Shown: in pieces, positions 1 to 6,871 of the stretch
Layout: each line of letters opens with the position of its first letter
Numbering within the stretch: position 1 is the stretch's first letter
Origin: UBA11891 sp965658355
GTDB taxonomy: Bacteria; Bacteroidota; Bacteroidia; Flavobacteriales; Flavobacteriaceae
NCBI GenBank assembly: GCA_965658355.1
Contig: CBFHRX010000045.1
Location: forward strand, 1-9,164
Direction of reading: 5' to 3'
Length of the DNA stretch: 9,164 nucleotides
Position numbers and translations under genes: made by a program
Notes under the pieces: generated by a model
The model's database searches: none
What the model saw: only the letters and a program-made list of their open reading frames with translations
What the model was told of the DNA's origin: nothing

Positions 1-1
1 G

Positions 2-145
2 GTCTTTTTAAAAGAGTGGAACAAAGACATTCGGGTGATGTTAGAAGAAGCTGGTTATTGGGGAACAGAAGGCTTTCGCTATGTTCACGGCCGACAGACA
101 AAACTGTTGTTGGTAGGAGCGCAAAATGGACATTTGGGGGAATAG
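2..145 (+). CDS. C-terminal end of an unrecognised protein (5' end outside window)
   Basis: An open frame enters from the left edge and ends at TAG 143-145, giving the last 47 residues of a protein. The visible part reads as a soluble alpha/beta C-terminus: a helix-like stretch with KEWNKDIRVMLEEAG, then aromatic residues (GYWGTEGFRYVHGRQ) and a hydrophobic strand-like KLLLVGA before the end. There is no membrane segment or Cys motif. I do not recognise the family; the helix followed by a final strand would suit several enzyme folds, but this is too little to name one. It ends 101 bases before trhO, which has its own promoter-like element, so the two are probably separate transcription units. 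Confidence 0.6.
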   Translation, partial: VFLKEWNKDIRVMLEEAGYWGTEGFRYVHGRQTKLLLVGAQNGHLGE

Positions 146-214
146 GGTTTCGGTCTTTTTTTTAAAGTGAAAAACGATCGCCTTGCGAAAAAAAGCCAAG
201 CATTAGATTTTCCC

Positions 215-222
215 TACCTTTG
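215..222 (+). promoter_or_regulatory. Bacteroidota -7 promoter element for trhO
   Basis: TACCTTTG matches the Bacteroidota sigma-ABfr -7 consensus TAnnTTTG exactly and lies 24 bases before the trhO ATG, so the predicted leader would be short. No convincing -33 TTG is seen at the usual distance upstream. The identical octamer occurs before the universal stress protein gene at 6872-6879. The call rests on consensus match and position only. Confidence 0.6.
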
Positions 223-246
223 CCCCACACTTAAACCGTTTATAGC

Positions 247-1278
247 ATGCAACTGTACAACCACTTAAGTGCTGAAGAACGCCGTCACTTGATTGCCCAA
301 GCGGGTACCGAGCGTTTGACGCTTTCGTTCTATCAGTACCATCAGATTGAAAACCCACAGCTTTTCCGCGATTTTCTATTCCTAAACTGGAACCCCCTAG
401 AGGTGCTAGGCCGAATCTATGTCGCCCACGAGGGCATCAACGCCCAGCTTTCGGTACCGGCCCCCCGCTTTGAGACCTTTAAAGCCTTTTTGGATGAAAT
501 TGATTTCCTAAAAGGGGTTCGCCTGAATATAGCCGTTGAACAGGACAATGAATCTTTCCTAAAACTGACTATAAAAGTTCGGGAGAAGATCGTCGCCGAT
601 GGCTTAAACGACGCCAGCTTTGATGTGACCGACAAGGGCGTGCATGTCAATGCCCAAGCCTTTAACGACTTGCTAAGCGACCCCAATACAGTATGTGTGG
701 ACATGCGCAACCATTACGAAAGCGAAATCGGGCATTTCGAAGGGGCCTTAACCCCGGATGTAGACACCTTTCGGCAGTCGCTTCCCCTAATAGAAGAAGA
801 CCTATCTGCTCACAAAGAAGACAAAAACCTGTTGATGTATTGTACTGGGGGAATCCGCTGCGAAAAAGCCTCTGCTTATTTTAAACACAAGGGCTTTCAA
901 AAGGTCTATCAGCTAGAAGGTGGGATCATCGAATACGCCCGACAGGTAAAAGAACAAGGTCTTGACAATAAGTTTAAGGGGAAGAATTTTGTCTTTGACG
1001 AGCGCAGAGGAGAGCGTATTTCTGAGGATGTTATCGCCCAATGCCACCAATGTGGAGCCCCTTGCGACACCCACGTTAATTGTGCCAATCAGGCCTGTCA
1101 CTTGCTGTTTATTCAATGCGAAGCTTGTCAAGAAAAAACCCAAACGTGTTGTTCGGAAAGCTGTCAGGAGATAGTAAACCTGCCCGAAGAAGAGCAGAAA
1201 GAAAAGCGCCGCGGCACCCATAACAGCAATAAAATATTTAAAAAGGGACGTTCAGAGGTGTTAAAATTTAAACAATAA
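247..1278 (+). CDS. trhO: tRNA uridine(34) hydroxylase, rhodanese family (TrhO/YceA)
   Basis: 343 residues. TrhO proteins carry out oxygen-dependent hydroxylation of the wobble uridine of tRNA to 5-hydroxyuridine, the first step towards cmo5U/mo5U. Seen here: an N-terminal acylphosphatase-like domain (about 25-115, including the family motif HEGINAQ at 61-67), then a rhodanese domain (about 130-235) with VDMRNHYE at 151-158 and the active-site loop MYCTGGIRCEKA, where C199 is the predicted catalytic cysteine and C205 the second conserved one. The C-terminal part (about 264-306) holds ten cysteines in CxxC-type pairs, likely a metal-binding knuckle, followed by a basic tail. The start is supported by the family-like N-terminus and a -7 element upstream. 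It is flanked by non-coding spacers, so it is probably monocistronic. The family assignment is strong; the reaction is inferred from E. coli TrhO. Confidence 0.93.
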   Translation: MQLYNHLSAEERRHLIAQAGTERLTLSFYQYHQIENPQLFRDFLFLNWNPLEVLGRIYVAHEGINAQLSVPAPRFETFKAFLDEIDFLKGVRLNIAVEQDNESFLKLTIKVREKIVADGLNDASFDVTDKGVHVNAQAFNDLLSDPNTVCVDMRNHYESEIGHFEGALTPDVDTFRQSLPLIEEDLSAHKEDKNLLMYCTGGIRCEKASAYFKHKGFQKVYQLEGGIIEYARQVKEQGLDNKFKGKNFVFDERRGERISEDVIAQCHQCGAPCDTHVNCANQACHLLFIQCEACQEKTQTCCSESCQEIVNLPEEEQKEKRRGTHNSNKIFKKGRSEVLKFKQ

Positions 1279-1316
1279 TTAAGAAAAATCGGTTCCCCAA
1301 GAGGGGGATAATGCCG

Positions 1317-1324
1317 TATCTTTA
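1317..1324 (+). promoter_or_regulatory. Possible -7 element for the ricT-gldH-PBP group
   Basis: TATCTTTA agrees with TAnnTTTG at all but the last base and ends 17 bases before the ricT ATG, much like the elements before trhO and the stress protein. The only spacer before this gene group is 63 bases long, so a promoter is expected here. There is no clear -33 TTG. A moderate call on position and partial consensus. Confidence 0.4.
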
Positions 1325-1341
1325 AACCAAACTAAAATGGT

Positions 1342-2694
1342 ATGAGTTGTAGCAATTGTTCCACTTCCAAAGGCGGTGCCCCAAGAGGCTGCCAGTCAAA
1401 TGGGACCTGTGGCACCGATAGCTGTAATAAGCTTACGGTTTACAATTGGCTGGAAAACATGGACTTGCCTGCTGGGCAAGAGCCTTTTCGAATTGCAGAA
1501 GTACGATTTAAAAACTCACGCAAAGGATTCTATCGCTACACAGAAGACTTAAAACCCAGTATTGGAGAAGCCGTGGTTACCGATGTAGCGCAATCCGGCT
1601 ATGATGTCGGACGGGTAACCCTTACCGGGGAGCTGGTCCGCTTTCAAATGAAAAAGAAAAAAATAGCACTAGACAGTGAGGAAATATTAAACATCAAACG
1701 CAAAGCAACAGACCGGGACATCCAAATATGGCAGGCCTCTCGCAAGCGTGAAGAAGAGGTGCAAAAACGTTCACGCGAACTCGCCCTCAGACTGAATCTT
1801 CAGATGAAGCTCTCGGATGTAGAGTTCCAGGGAGATGGTCGAAAAGCGACTTTTTATTATACCGCTGAGCAACGGGTTGACTTTCGTCAGCTGATCAAAG
1901 ACATGGCCAATGCCTTTGGGATACGAATCGAAATGCGACAGATTGGATTGCGTTTAGAAGCTTCTCGCCTAGGTGGAATTGGCTCTTGTGGCCGCGAACT
2001 TTGTTGTTCTACTTGGCTGACAGATTTTCGCTCTGTTTCCACAGCAGCGGCACGTTACCAACAACTTTCTTTAAACCCTCAAAAACTGTCTGGTCAATGC
2101 GGTAAGTTAAAGTGCTGCTTGAATTTTGAATTAGACGCCTACAGAGACGCTTTAAAGGAATTTCCTCGTATGGAAACCAAGCTCAAGACCGAGAAAGGAA
2201 TTGGAGTCTGTCAGAAAATGNNNNNNNNNNNNNNNNNNNNNNNNNNNNNNNNNNNNNNNNNNNNNNNNNNNNNNNNNNNNNNNNNNNNNNNNNNNNNNNN
2301 NNNNNNNNNNNNNNNNNNNNGAGACGCTTTAAAGGAATTTCCTCGTATGGAAACCAAGCTCAAGACCGAGAAAGGAATTGGAGTCTGTCAGAAAATGGAC
2401 ATCTTCAAAGGGATTCTATGGTACACGTATAAAGGGGAATGGATGCAATGGTACCAACTGACTGCAGAAGCGGCACAAGAGATTGTCGAAAAAAACCGCA
2501 AAGGAGAAGTGGTAAGTTCGCTTGAAGACTATTCTCAAGATCAGAACCAAGACAGCAAAGAGGTGCAGTTTGAAAATGTAGTAGGGCAAGACAGCCTCAA
2601 TCGATTTGACCGCCCTAAAAACCAACACAAAAAACGCAGTGGAAACCGAAATCGAAACCGCAACCGCCGCAGGAGTTCACAAAAAAATGACTAA
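1342..2694 (+). CDS. ricT: RicT / PSP1-domain protein (YaaT family), interrupted by an assembly gap
   Basis: As written this is a 450-codon frame with about 34 unknown residues; collapsing the gap artefact leaves 391, a normal size for flavobacterial RicT. In Bacillus subtilis RicT works with RicA and RicF in an iron-sulfur complex that promotes RNase Y-dependent mRNA maturation; its role and partners in Bacteroidota are not settled. Seen here: an N-terminal Cys cluster (C3, C6, C17, C23, C28), a PSP1 region (about 75-270), and the signature cysteines CGRELCC (C216, C221, C222) and CGKLKCC (C253, C258, C259), which are likely [4Fe-4S] ligands. After the gap the frame resumes with DIFKGILWYTYK, then an acidic linker and a very basic RNR-repeat tail suited to RNA binding. 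The last 8 bases overlap gldH. Family certain; exact sequence at the gap inferred. Confidence 0.93.
   Translation: MSCSNCSTSKGGAPRGCQSNGTCGTDSCNKLTVYNWLENMDLPAGQEPFRIAEVRFKNSRKGFYRYTEDLKPSIGEAVVTDVAQSGYDVGRVTLTGELVRFQMKKKKIALDSEEILNIKRKATDRDIQIWQASRKREEEVQKRSRELALRLNLQMKLSDVEFQGDGRKATFYYTAEQRVDFRQLIKDMANAFGIRIEMRQIGLRLEASRLGGIGSCGRELCCSTWLTDFRSVSTAAARYQQLSLNPQKLSGQCGKLKCCLNFELDAYRDALKEFPRMETKLKTEKGIGVCQKMXXXXXXXXXXXXXXXXXXXXXXXXXXXXXXXXXXDALKEFPRMETKLKTEKGIGVCQKMDIFKGILWYTYKGEWMQWYQLTAEAAQEIVEKNRKGEVVSSLEDYSQDQNQDSKEVQFENVVGQDSLNRFDRPKNQHKKRSGNRNRNRNRRRSSQKND
2144..2220 (+). repeat. Left copy of a 77-base exact duplication flanking the N gap
   Basis: From GAGACGC to GAAAATG, this segment of ricT is repeated base for base at 2321-2397. 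It abuts the N run directly. The pattern fits two contig ends that share an unmerged overlap. Confidence 0.97.
2221..2320. other. Assembly gap: exactly 100 N inside ricT
   Basis: One hundred unknown bases, the conventional placeholder for a scaffold gap of unknown size. Both flanks are the same 77 bases, so the real gap length is probably minus 77: the contigs overlap and nothing is missing. Deleting 2221-2397 (177 bases, 59 codons) keeps the frame and joins VCQKM to DIFKG, which is how I recall flavobacterial RicT proteins reading across this point. Confidence 0.97.
2321..2397 (+). repeat. Right copy of the 77-base duplication flanking the N gap
   Basis: Identical to 2144-2220 and starting at the first base after the N run. 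An overlap of 77 bases is typical of de Bruijn assemblers run with k=77. It encodes a second copy of the residues DALKEFPRMETK onward, which would not be expected in the true protein. Confidence 0.97.
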
Positions 2695-3154
2695 ACTATT
2701 TTCTTTGTTAGCGGTATTCTTGTTTGTAACATGTGCGCCTTCCGAGGAAATCCGTTCGGATCAAAAGTATGGTCAAGGATGGGAGGGGGTAGCACAATTT
2801 GAAGTCCCGAAGCTTAAATCGGCCTCTTATGATCTCTTTTTGCACCTGCGCAATGACAATACGTACCCTTTTGCTAATATTTTTTTGATTGCCCGTTTAA
2901 AAGCCGATAGTTTGGTCCTTCATACCGATACGCTAGAATACACCTTGGCAGACCCCAGCGGGAAGTGGTTGGGTACGGGTTTTTCTGATGTCAAAGAAAG
3001 TATGTTATATTGGAAAGAAAACATCCCATTGTCCGACAGTATTGCGTATCAAATTGAGATCGAACAAGCCCAGCGTGCTCAAGGCTCTGTTTCGGGCTAT
3101 GAATCGCTGCCAGGAATTGTCAGTGTTGGGTATTCTTTACTTCCAAAAAACTGA
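2687..3154 (+). CDS. gldH: Gliding motility lipoprotein GldH
   Basis: 155 residues from the ATG at 2687. The frame stays open further upstream to 2606, but only the internal start gives a proper lipoprotein signal: MTKLFSLLAVFLFVTC, with lipobox cysteine C16. The mature protein carries GldH hallmarks: RNDNTYPFANIFL in the first half, DTLEYTLADPSGKWLGTGF in the middle, then VKES..YKEN and an IEIEQAQR helix, ending in LPGIVSVGYSL. In Flavobacterium johnsoniae GldH is an envelope lipoprotein required for gliding; its molecular role is unknown. The ATG lies inside the end of ricT (ATGACTAA, 8-base overlap), suggesting translational coupling, and the penicillin-binding protein gene follows after 31 bases. 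The gene implies, but does not prove, that the host glides. Confidence 0.93.
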   Translation: MTKLFSLLAVFLFVTCAPSEEIRSDQKYGQGWEGVAQFEVPKLKSASYDLFLHLRNDNTYPFANIFLIARLKADSLVLHTDTLEYTLADPSGKWLGTGFSDVKESMLYWKENIPLSDSIAYQIEIEQAQRAQGSVSGYESLPGIVSVGYSLLPKN

Positions 3155-3185
3155 TGTATTGCTCAAAAAAAGGAACACCCAATAG

Positions 3186-5534
3186 ATGAAAAAAAAATCG
3201 TCTTTACAAAAGCGACAGAAGCGAGACACCGCTGCAAAGAAGACCTATGCTGTCCTTTCAAAGCTGTTTTGGGGGCTTTTTACAGCTGGGGTTTTATCAG
3301 TTATTGGGCTTTTTACGACTGCTGCTTTGGGTGGTTTTGGACCCATGCCTGAGCTGGAGCAACTTGAAAATCCAGACACCAACTTAGCCACACAAATTAT
3401 TTCGGCAGACGGGGTTGAATTGGGGAAATATTATTTGCGCGATAACAGAACCCCAATTACCTATAAAGAACTGCCCCCCGATTTGGTTCATGCACTTATC
3501 GCAACAGAAGACGAACGTTTTTACAGCCATTCAGGAATCGATTGGCGTGGGACACTCCGGGCTCTTTTTTATTTGGGAAAAAAAGGGGGCGCCAGTACCA
3601 TTACCCAACAATTAGCACGCCAATTGTTTGTGGGGGTTCGTTCTCGAAACAAAAGAGAAGCCATTGTTCAAAAGGTAAAAGAGTGGGTGCTTTCCGTGCA
3701 ATTGGAAAGGCGCTATACCAAAAATGAACTCATTGCCATGTATCTCAATATTTATGATTTTGGATACAATGCTGATGGCGTACAATCAGCCGCACGAATC
3801 TATTTTGATAAGACCCCACGAGAGCTCAGTATTCAAGACTGTGCGATGTTGGTTGGCATGCTAAAGAACTCTTCTTTGTTCAACCCAATTAGACGGCCAG
3901 AGCGCGTTATCAGCCGTCGAAACGTAGTGTTTAATCAAATGCTTCGAAATGGTTATATCACAGAATCAGAGAGCGATTCGCTAAAGCAGCTCCCCTTGGA
4001 TATCACGTTTACACCTCAATCTCACCGGGAGGGATTAGCTACTTATTTCCGTGCTTATCTCAAGGAGTTTATGGACGATTGGATTGCCAACAACGAGAAG
4101 CCTAACGGTGAAAAGTACAATCTCTATGGAGACGGCTTAAAAATTTACACAACGATAGACTCCCGTCTTCAAGCGATAGGGGAAGCATCGGTAACAGCAC
4201 ATATGAAAAACCTTCAAAGAGAGTTTTTCTTACAAAACACAAAAAAATTAAACCCAACAGCGCCCTTTTTAGATTTGCGGGAAGGCCAGGTAGACACCCT
4301 GTTAAAATTAACAGCACGTCGATCTGAGCGTTGGCGGAAAAGACGAGTGGCCGGCTGGGAAGAAGAAAAGATTTGGGAAGATTTTAAAAAGCCTGTCGAA
4401 ATGGAGGTCTTTAGTTGGAAAGGGGATATTGATACCTTGATGACGCCTTTGGATTCCATCCGCTATTACAAGCACTTCCTACGGGCTTCTTTGATGTCTA
4501 TGGAACCCCAAACAGGCCATGTAAAAGCCTGGGTGGGAGGCTATAACTACAAGCATTTTCAATACGATCAGGTAAAACAAGGCCGCAGACAAATAGGGTC
4601 TACTTTTAAACCTTTTTTATACGCTACTGCCATTGATCAGCTCAAACTATCCCCCTGTGATTCTCTCCCAGATGCTTTGTATTGTATTGAGCCTTTTAAG
4701 CATGGTAATGGCGATGCTTGGTGTCCTAAAAATTCTGGGGACCGCTACGGTCGTACGCGAACGTTAAAAAATGCACTAGCAAACTCCGTTAATACAATAT
4801 CTGCGCGTCTGATGGACAAAGTAGGTCCCCGTCCGATTATAAGTTTGGCTCGAAAAATGGGAATTACCTCACGCATACCTGCCGTCCCTTCTATTGCATT
4901 AGGAACTCCAGACATCAGCCTTTTTGAGATGGTAGGAGCCTATGGTACTTTTGCCAATCAAGGGATTTATGTCAAGCCCACTATGGTGACTCGTATTGAG
5001 GATAAGAATGGGATGGCTGTTTATGAGGTCGTTCCTGAAACACGAGATGTGCTGAGTGCTGAAGCGGCTTATGTAACTGTAAACCTGATGCAGGGAGTGA
5101 CAGAAGCAGGCTCTGGAGCCCGACTGCGGCACGCGGGATTGGAAAAAACGAATTATATCTATGAGAAAGCCATCACGGGCTATCCCTATATTTTCGAAAA
5201 CCCTATAGCTGGGAAAACAGGGACTACCCAAAATCAAAGTGACGGTTGGTTTATGGGAATGGTACCCAATTTGGTCACAGGCGTATGGGTTGGGGGGGAA
5301 GACCGCTCCATTCATTTTGAAGAAATCGGTTTTGGTCAAGGTGCTACAATGGCATTGCCGATTTGGGGCTTGTATATGAAAGCAGCCTATGAAAATGAAG
5401 AATTGGGGGTTTCTAAAGAGGAATTTATCGCACCAGAAGTGCTGACCATCCCATTGGATTGTGAAGCTTTAGCCGAAGAACGAAAAATGAAAGTAAAAGC
5501 CGAAGAAGAAGATCTTGACGATCTAGGCTTTTAA
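3186..5534 (+). CDS. mrcA: Bifunctional class A penicillin-binding protein (PBP1A-like)
   Basis: 782 residues. It polymerises lipid II into glycan strands and cross-links the peptides at the outer face of the inner membrane. Seen here: a basic cytoplasmic N-terminus, one transmembrane helix (about 24-50), and a GT51 glycosyltransferase domain (about 70-245) with EDERFYSHSGID (catalytic E108) and GASTITQQLARQ (from 135). A long linker with charged segments (about 290-440) precedes the transpeptidase domain, which has all three motifs: STFK (S472 nucleophile, K475), SVN (534-536) and KTGTT (K677). The C-terminus is acidic. Both activities therefore look intact. It follows gldH by 31 bases with an AAAGGA-rich leader, so it is probably in the ricT-gldH unit. 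Its stop codon overlaps that of convergent queD. PBP1A versus another class A subtype is not decided by sequence alone. Confidence 0.95.
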   Translation: MKKKSSLQKRQKRDTAAKKTYAVLSKLFWGLFTAGVLSVIGLFTTAALGGFGPMPELEQLENPDTNLATQIISADGVELGKYYLRDNRTPITYKELPPDLVHALIATEDERFYSHSGIDWRGTLRALFYLGKKGGASTITQQLARQLFVGVRSRNKREAIVQKVKEWVLSVQLERRYTKNELIAMYLNIYDFGYNADGVQSAARIYFDKTPRELSIQDCAMLVGMLKNSSLFNPIRRPERVISRRNVVFNQMLRNGYITESESDSLKQLPLDITFTPQSHREGLATYFRAYLKEFMDDWIANNEKPNGEKYNLYGDGLKIYTTIDSRLQAIGEASVTAHMKNLQREFFLQNTKKLNPTAPFLDLREGQVDTLLKLTARRSERWRKRRVAGWEEEKIWEDFKKPVEMEVFSWKGDIDTLMTPLDSIRYYKHFLRASLMSMEPQTGHVKAWVGGYNYKHFQYDQVKQGRRQIGSTFKPFLYATAIDQLKLSPCDSLPDALYCIEPFKHGNGDAWCPKNSGDRYGRTRTLKNALANSVNTISARLMDKVGPRPIISLARKMGITSRIPAVPSIALGTPDISLFEMVGAYGTFANQGIYVKPTMVTRIEDKNGMAVYEVVPETRDVLSAEAAYVTVNLMQGVTEAGSGARLRHAGLEKTNYIYEKAITGYPYIFENPIAGKTGTTQNQSDGWFMGMVPNLVTGVWVGGEDRSIHFEEIGFGQGATMALPIWGLYMKAAYENEELGVSKEEFIAPEVLTIPLDCEALAEERKMKVKAEEEDLDDLGF

Positions 5535-5980
5535 TTATCTGCCGCGTGCCATTCAGCAAAAGCCGTTCCAGTTTCTCTAAGACTTAGGCTATAAAGTGCT
5601 ACGGAGGGCGGAAGCTGGTTTTTTATTTTGGAAGCAAAGTCAACAAGCATCAGTTCGCAAGTGGGCTGATAGTCTACTCGAACTACTTTGTGGCCACGAC
5701 TTTCCATCTCATCTGCTAATTCTTTATGAGGTGTTGTGACATTCAACACTGTTGCATGGTCAAATAGATCTACGATTTCTCTTTTGACTATTTTTTTAAG
5801 ATCGGAAAAGTCAATCAGCATGCCATTTTTAACATCTGCCACGTCATGAATAGGGGTACCAATAAGGGTAACGGCAAGCTTGTAGGAATGCCCGTGGACA
5901 TTTTTACACAAGCCGTCATACCCGTGTAGGGCGTGTCCGGTTTCAAAGGTAAACTCTTTGGTAATGCGAATTTTAGCCAT
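5531..5980 (-). CDS. queD: 6-carboxy-5,6,7,8-tetrahydropterin synthase / PTPS family (QueD)
   Basis: 149 residues. QueD converts 7,8-dihydroneopterin triphosphate to 6-carboxytetrahydropterin, an early step towards preQ0 and queuosine, the modified base at tRNA wobble position 34. Seen here: three zinc-ligand histidines, H16 in FETGHAL and H29/H31 in CKNVHGHSY; catalytic C25 four residues before H29; the DH pair D74-H75; E109 in PTCE; and substrate-binding E136 near LRETGTAF. Length and motifs agree with bacterial QueD. The start ATG overlaps the stop of the upstream crotonase gene by 8 bases (ATGGCTAA), so translation is likely coupled. No other queuosine gene is in the window, so a role in another pterin pathway cannot be excluded. 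Its stop shares TTAA with the convergent penicillin-binding protein gene. Confidence 0.93.
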   Translation of the reverse strand: MAKIRITKEFTFETGHALHGYDGLCKNVHGHSYKLAVTLIGTPIHDVADVKNGMLIDFSDLKKIVKREIVDLFDHATVLNVTTPHKELADEMESRGHKVVRVDYQPTCELMLVDFASKIKNQLPPSVALYSLSLRETGTAFAEWHAADN

Positions 5981-6725
5981 GGCTATTTTTTAAGATGTTT
6001 TGACAGTGAGGCGAAAGCGCTAATTGACCTGTTTTGGCTGCATTTTTAGGCAATAGCGCCTCCCAATGTTGGGTGTCATTCCAATGCAGTTGGTTGAGTT
6101 CCAAAAGGGCATCGCTGCTATAACTCGCTACGCGCTCCGCCAAGCGATTCACCTGTCTATCTAATGCTTCCCTGTCAGCACAGCACTCGGCATAAAGCCC
6201 TTTGTCCAGCGCCCACTTTGCCGAGCGCCATTGGGCACTGTCTAAGGATAATTGGGTAAAGGCCGTTCTGCCTATTTTACGACTGACGGCAGGTTCGATC
6301 ACATAGGGACCGATTCCTATAGACAATTCCGAAAGCCGTATAGCTGCGGCTTCAGTAGCGATAGCATAATCACAAGCGGAGACGAGTCCGATACCGCCAC
6401 CTACTACCTTGCCTTGTACCCGAGCGATGATAAATTTGGAGCAGGCTCGGATCGTATTGAGCAGCTTAGCAAAGCCCATAAAAAAGTCTGTGGCAGCGTC
6501 TAAAGTGGTTACTCTTTTTAATGCGTCTAAGGAAGCTCCAGCACAAAATGCACGATCGCCCTCGCTTTCTATAACAAGCACTTTTGCCTTTGGATTGGCA
6601 TCTGCTTCTCGTATGCTAGCGCATAGATCTTCCAATAACTCAGGGCTAAGGGCATTTGCCGCCGTACTTCCAAATGTAATTCGGGCAATATTATTTTGTA
6701 TTTCGACACCTAAACTGGCTTCCAT
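5973..6725 (-). CDS. Enoyl-CoA hydratase/isomerase (crotonase) family protein
   Basis: 250 residues, the usual crotonase length. The fold binds acyl-CoA and stabilises an enolate through two backbone amides. Seen here: the first oxyanion-hole motif AFCAGASLDAL (59-69), the second motif GKVVGGGIGLVSACDYAIA (105-123), and LSELSIGIGPYVIEP (131-145) with E133 at the second catalytic-acid position. The first acid, usually the E of GGGxE, is glycine (G113), as I recall for LiuC-type methylglutaconyl-CoA hydratase-like proteins. Leucine degradation is therefore possible, but no neighbouring gene supports it. It is first in a two-gene minus-strand unit with queD, an odd functional pairing. The start at 6725 is the natural family N-terminus, next to a small palindrome that may carry its promoter. 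Family sure, substrate unknown. Confidence 0.88.
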   Translation of the reverse strand: MEASLGVEIQNNIARITFGSTAANALSPELLEDLCASIREADANPKAKVLVIESEGDRAFCAGASLDALKRVTTLDAATDFFMGFAKLLNTIRACSKFIIARVQGKVVGGGIGLVSACDYAIATEAAAIRLSELSIGIGPYVIEPAVSRKIGRTAFTQLSLDSAQWRSAKWALDKGLYAECCADREALDRQVNRLAERVASYSSDALLELNQLHWNDTQHWEALLPKNAAKTGQLALSPHCQNILKNSHG

Positions 6726-6726
6726 G

Positions 6727-6740
6727 GTGTAAAATTACAC
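6727..6740. promoter_or_regulatory. Palindrome GTGTAA-AA-TTACAC just upstream of the crotonase gene
   Basis: Perfect 6-base inverted arms with a 2-base centre begin one base upstream of the crotonase start codon. On the minus strand it contains TAATTTTA (6737-6730), a near match to the -7 consensus TAnnTTTG; if that is used, the mRNA would be almost leaderless and a protein bound here would block transcription. It could be a small operator, but arms this short also arise by chance. Confidence 0.3.
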
Positions 6741-6871
6741 ATTCTTGAGTTCCACAGGTATTCTAAAGTCGAAAACTAAACCCATTTTTTCTTCCATAAA
6801 AGAGGGCTACTGCCCCTGACTAGAACGGAATTATTTTTTTCAGAACAAAATAGGGATGCTCGAAAAGTATG

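Noticed and set aside
152..163. T8 run after the first partial gene as an intrinsic terminator
   Set aside because: I could not find a stable GC-rich stem directly before the T run, so transcription termination here is not supported.
417..1221. Several open frames on both strands inside trhO
   Set aside because: They overlap a complete, motif-bearing TrhO frame and show low-complexity or unlikely protein sequences.
1294..1308. TCCCC/GGGGA hairpin after trhO as a terminator
   Set aside because: The stem is only 5 base pairs and is not followed by a T run; the next bases read ATAATGCCG.
2606..2686. Longer N-terminus for GldH
   Set aside because: It would add 27 residues before the lipoprotein signal and read through the RicT tail in another frame; the ATG at 2687 gives a correct lipobox distance.
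3590..4500. Long charged linker in the penicillin-binding protein as a novel domain
   Set aside because: The segment before the transpeptidase (with FKKPVEMEVFSWKG) resembles what is usual in Bacteroidota class A PBPs, so it is not novel.
5292..5298. G7 tract in the penicillin-binding protein gene (and another at 8941-8947) as phase-variable sites
   Set aside because: Both reading frames continue normally through the tracts, the lengths are short for slippage, and no alternative frame of interest follows.
4899..5339. 146-codon open frame on the minus strand
   Set aside because: It lies wholly inside the transpeptidase part of the penicillin-binding protein gene, has no recognisable motif and is explained by the codon pattern of the real gene.
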